Shown here: in pieces, positions 61,315 through 64,000 of the stretch
How the letters are laid out: every line of letters begins with the position of its first letter
Position numbering within the stretch: the first letter of the stretch is position 1
The notes under the pieces: generated by a model
Database searches by the model: none
Told to the model about the DNA's origin: nothing
What the model saw: only the letters and a program-made list of their open reading frames with translations
Origin: Devosia sp. A8/3-2
GTDB lineage: Bacteria; Pseudomonadota; Alphaproteobacteria; Rhizobiales; Devosiaceae
Assembly (NCBI GenBank): GCA_025452255.1
Contig: CP104974.1
Coordinates: forward strand, 310,001 to 374,000
Direction of reading: 5' to 3'
Length of the DNA stretch: 64,000 nucleotides
Made by a program: the position numbers and the translations under genes

Positions 61315-62350
61315 CTAGCGCAACCACCCCTTGGGACTGGGATGCAGCTCCATCTGCCCGTCCTTGGTCGCCGCATCGATCTGGGTAATCTCGTCCGCGC
61401 TCAGCTCCAGATTGTTCAGCACACCCAGATTGTCCTTGAGCTGATCCAGCGTGCGCACGCCCACCAGCGCCGAAGTCATCTCCTTGCGCCGCAGCGCCCA
61501 GCTGAGCGCCAGCTGCACCATGGATTGGCCCCTTGCCCGCGCGATGGCCCCGAGCTTGTCGACGGCCTCCGGGACGCGCGGCTCGACATGGCTGGCGCGC
61601 AACGTGGTGTTGCTGGATGCCGCGCGTGCCTTCCTTGTTGCCCGAATTATATTTGCCGCTCAGCACGCCCTGCGCCAGCGGCGAAAAGGCGATGATGCCG
61701 ATGCCAAGCTCACCGCAAGCCTCGATCGTGTGGTCATTCTCGATCCAGCGATTGAGCACCGAATAGCTCGGCTGATGGATGGTGGTGGCGACACCCATCT
61801 CCTTGAGGATGCGATGGGCCTCCCGTGTCTCGGCCTCAGGATAGCTCGAAATGCCGACATAGAGCGCCTTGCCCTGCCGCAGCACTGGGCCAGCGCGCCC
61901 ATGGTTTCCTCGAGCGGGGTATTGGGATCGTAACGGTGGGAATAAAAAATATCGACATAATCGAGCCCCATGCGCCTGAGGCTCTGGTCGAGGCTGGCGA
62001 TCAGATATTTGCGGCTGCCGAATTCGCCATAGGGGCCCGGCCACATATTGTAGCCCGCCTTGGTCGAGATGATCAGCTCATCCCGATAGGGCCGGAAATC
62101 GCGCGCCATGACTCGGCCGAACAGCTCTTCGGACGAGCCGGCGGGCGGCCCGTAATTATTGGCCAGATCAAAATGGGTAATGCCCGCATCGAACGCATAG
62201 CCCGAGATTTCCATGGCACCGGGATAGTCCCGCGTGCCCCCGAAATTCTGCCATAGGCCCGGAGCTGATGATCGGCAGTTTGAGCCCCGAACGGCCCGAA
62301 TGGCGATATTGCATGCTGTCATAGCGTGCCGGATCGGCCCGATAGGTCAT
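61315..62350 (-). CDS. L-glyceraldehyde 3-phosphate reductase-like aldo/keto reductase (YghZ type), three frameshifts
   Basis: About 345 aa. The N-terminus MTYRADPARYDSMQYRHSGR, SGLKLP matches the YghZ/Gpr subgroup, followed by AGITHFDLANNYGPPAGSSE with the catalytic Asp and Tyr. Next come RDELIISTKAGYNMWPGPYG with Lys, VDIFYSHRYDPNTPLEETMG with His, and GIIAFSPLAQGVLSGKY. Frameshifts lie near 62263, 61885 and 61620. The C-terminus is LVGVRTLDQLKDNLGVLNNL. ATG 62350 follows AGGAGG. Confidence 0.87.
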
Positions 62351-62420
62351 GACGTCCTCCTGAGAATTTGCGATTTTCCCGTGCGTGACGGGTGGCGCGA
62401 CGAGTGGTAAGAGCGGGGCC

Positions 62421-63457
62421 ATGTGCCCGCCCGATGATACGCCCATGCCCAGTCTGCCCCAAGCTAATCAGCCATACAAGGTGATGGCGATCTATAAATT
62501 CGCCGACCTGCCTGACTGCGCCGAATTGCAACCGCGGCTGGCCAAATTCTGCTGCGGGCATTCCATCAAGGGCACGCTGATCCCGGCACCCGAGGGCATT
62601 AACGGCACCGTGGCGGGCAGTGTCGCGGCCATCGACGAGCTGGAACGCTATCTCTTGGACGGTCCTGATTTCGGCACACGACTCGTCGGTGCCGAGATCA
62701 AATTCTCGACCGCTGGCACTATGCCCTTCCTACGCATGAAGGTGCGTCTCAAATCCGAAATCGTCACCCTGCGCGCCCGAGGCCAATCCGGCCAAGGCCG
62801 TTGGCACCTATGTCGAGCCGGAAAACTGGAATGCGCTGATCGAGCGCAATGACGTCGTGCTTGTCGATACGCGCAATGATTACGAGGTGGGTCTGGGTAC
62901 ATTCCAGCGCGCTCGACCCCGCCACCAAGAGCTTTACCGAGTTCAAGGATTATGTCGAAACCCATCTCGATCCGGCGCGCGACAAGAAAGTCGCCATGTT
63001 CTGCACCGGCGGCATTCGCTGCGAGAAGGCATCCTCATATCTGCTCAGCAAGGGCTTTGAGGAAGTGTTCCACCTCAAGGGCGGGATTCTGAAATATCTC
63101 GAAACAGTGCCCGAGGATCAGAGCCGCTTTGCCGGCGAATGCTTCGTGTTCGATGAGCGCGTCTCAGTCGGCCATGGCTCGGTCGAAGGCGACGCCACCT
63201 TGTGCCGGGCCTGCCGGCATCCGCTGACGGCTGCGGATCGCGCCGACCCGAAATATCAGGAAGGCATTGCGTGTCCCCATTGCAGCGATGACAGCGCCAA
63301 GCGTGCCGCTGCCGCCGAACGACAGAAACAGATGGACCTCGCTCGCCAGCGTGGCGGTGCCCATCTGGGCGACGACGCCGCACAAGCTGCCGAACGCGCC
63401 TGGGCCTGCAAACGGGCAGAAGCGGAAGCCTCGCGCGAGCGCAATAAGGCCGGTTGA
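62421..63457 (+). CDS. trhO: TrhO (UPF0176) tRNA uridine(34) hydroxylase, rhodanese domain, two frameshifts
   Basis: About 345 aa. The N-terminal domain reads [20 protein letters not shown] and [20 protein letters not shown]. The rhodanese domain, after frameshifts near 62775 and 62908, contains [20 protein letters not shown], with the catalytic Cys in [22 protein letters not shown]-terminal zinc-ribbon-like CRACRHPL...CPHC segment and an Arg/Ala-rich tail close the protein. It makes 5-hydroxyuridine at the tRNA wobble position in E. coli. ATG 62421 is preferred; ATG 62445 is possible. Confidence 0.9.
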
Positions 63458-63533
63458 GCCCGCTTCCCCATCGCAAAATGCAATGCTAGGCTGCAAATTA
63501 CTGGCAATACCTCTAGCCGCATAAGCATTCCCG

Positions 63534-64000
63534 ATGGACCTCGACCAGCTTCGCACGTTTGATCGCATCGTTCGCGACCAGAGTTTTACCAAAGCCGCCG
63601 CCTATCTGCACATCACCCGGGCCACTGCCTCGATGCGCATCCGCGCCCCGGAGCAGCTTCTGGGCGTAACCCTGTTTCAGCGCGGCCGCACCGTGACGCT
63701 GACCGATCAAGGCATGACCTTCCTGCCCTTTGCCCGCCGCATTATCGGCACGGCCCGAGAAGGCCGCGAAGCGCTACGCCGGGTCGAGCGCGGCCGCATC
63801 GCCATTGCCTCGCTCCGGAGTCTCGTTTCCCCGCTCATCACCGAGGCATTGCTGCGTTTCCAGCAGAAATATCCCAGTGTTGATGTAGTGGTGCACGAGG
63901 GAAGGCAGGCCCAGATCGCCGCCATGCTGCATGAGCGGGACGCTGAAATGGGCATATTGTGCTGGCCCAATATCGATCCATTGATCGTTGATCTGGTACC
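63534..64000 (+). CDS. LysR-family transcriptional regulator, 3' truncated by the window
   Basis: The first 155 residues are present. The winged helix-turn-helix reads LDQLRTFDRIVRDQSFTKAA, AYLHITRATASMRIRAPEQL, and LFQRGRTVTLTDQGMTFLP, the usual LysR N-terminus. The beginning of the effector-binding domain follows (RIAIASLRSLVSPLITEALL, PSVDVVVHEGRQAQIAAMLH). ATG 63534 is used. Targets are unknown; the divergent or downstream partner lies outside the window. Confidence 0.9.
   Translation, partial: MDLDQLRTFDRIVRDQSFTKAAAYLHITRATASMRIRAPEQLLGVTLFQRGRTVTLTDQGMTFLPFARRIIGTAREGREALRRVERGRIAIASLRSLVSPLITEALLRFQQKYPSVDVVVHEGRQAQIAAMLHERDAEMGILCWPNIDPLIVDLV

Overview
The window looks like a chromosomal segment of a Hyphomicrobiales alphaproteobacterium, probably Devosia-like. 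The evidence is high GC, rhizobial-type operons (glpR-glpD-glpSTPQUV; the pckA / chvI-chvG-hprK-EIIA-HPr / ahcY-divL-tsaE block), a short HprK, and CtrA-type boxes. Genus is inference from gene content, not from a marker search.

Layout. 1-7930: AT-richer surface-polysaccharide cluster (nucleotide-sugar dehydrogenase, Wzx-like flippase, Wzy-like polymerase, hexapeptide acetyltransferase, two GT4 glycosyltransferases, Wzz-like protein). 7931-8725: scar holding fragments of an FAD monooxygenase, an amidohydrolase and an unknown gene. 8763-17322: glycerol uptake and oxidation operon with its DeoR/GlpR regulator and TTTCG-type operator arrays. 17323-18302: mostly non-coding, with one tRNA-Arg(CCG). 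18303-27668: lytic transglycosylase, hybrid histidine kinase, polA, an APH-like kinase, an orphan HsdR-N nuclease-like protein, a P-loop kinase and small hydrophilic proteins. 27675-39577: tsaE, divL, ahcY, DUF2937, AAC(3)-like, HPr, EIIA-Man, hprK, chvG and chvI on the minus strand, with pckA divergent. 39743-47403: SleB-like cell-wall hydrolase behind CtrA boxes, HAD phosphatase, SelO, gamma carbonic anhydrase, a second GlpR-type regulator, and a CHASE-PAS-GGDEF-EAL protein. 47421-52651: dppABCDF-type peptide ABC transporter. 52744-64000: VOC proteins, aldo-keto reductases, a Gfo/Idh sugar dehydrogenase, glycerate 2-kinase, a DUF1045-PhnM pair, small proteins, a LacI regulator, TrhO rhodanese and a partial LysR gene.

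The genes form several working units: glycerol import (GlpSTPQUV) feeding GlpD; the ChvG/ChvI acid and envelope relay next to the HPr/EIIA/HprK regulatory phosphotransferase set and gluconeogenic PckA; DivL as a cell-cycle kinase-like protein with a Tyr at the phosphoacceptor site; and polysaccharide assembly.

Reading caution: most long conserved genes, including essential ones (polA, ahcY, divL), are broken by single-base or dinucleotide frameshifts, at least about 60 in all. They are in-frame again within a few bases, and many share recurring error types (CGAA read as CAGAA; loss of one unit in short CG/GT runs; homopolymer losses). I treat them as sequence errors, not real pseudogenes, and give composite gene boundaries.
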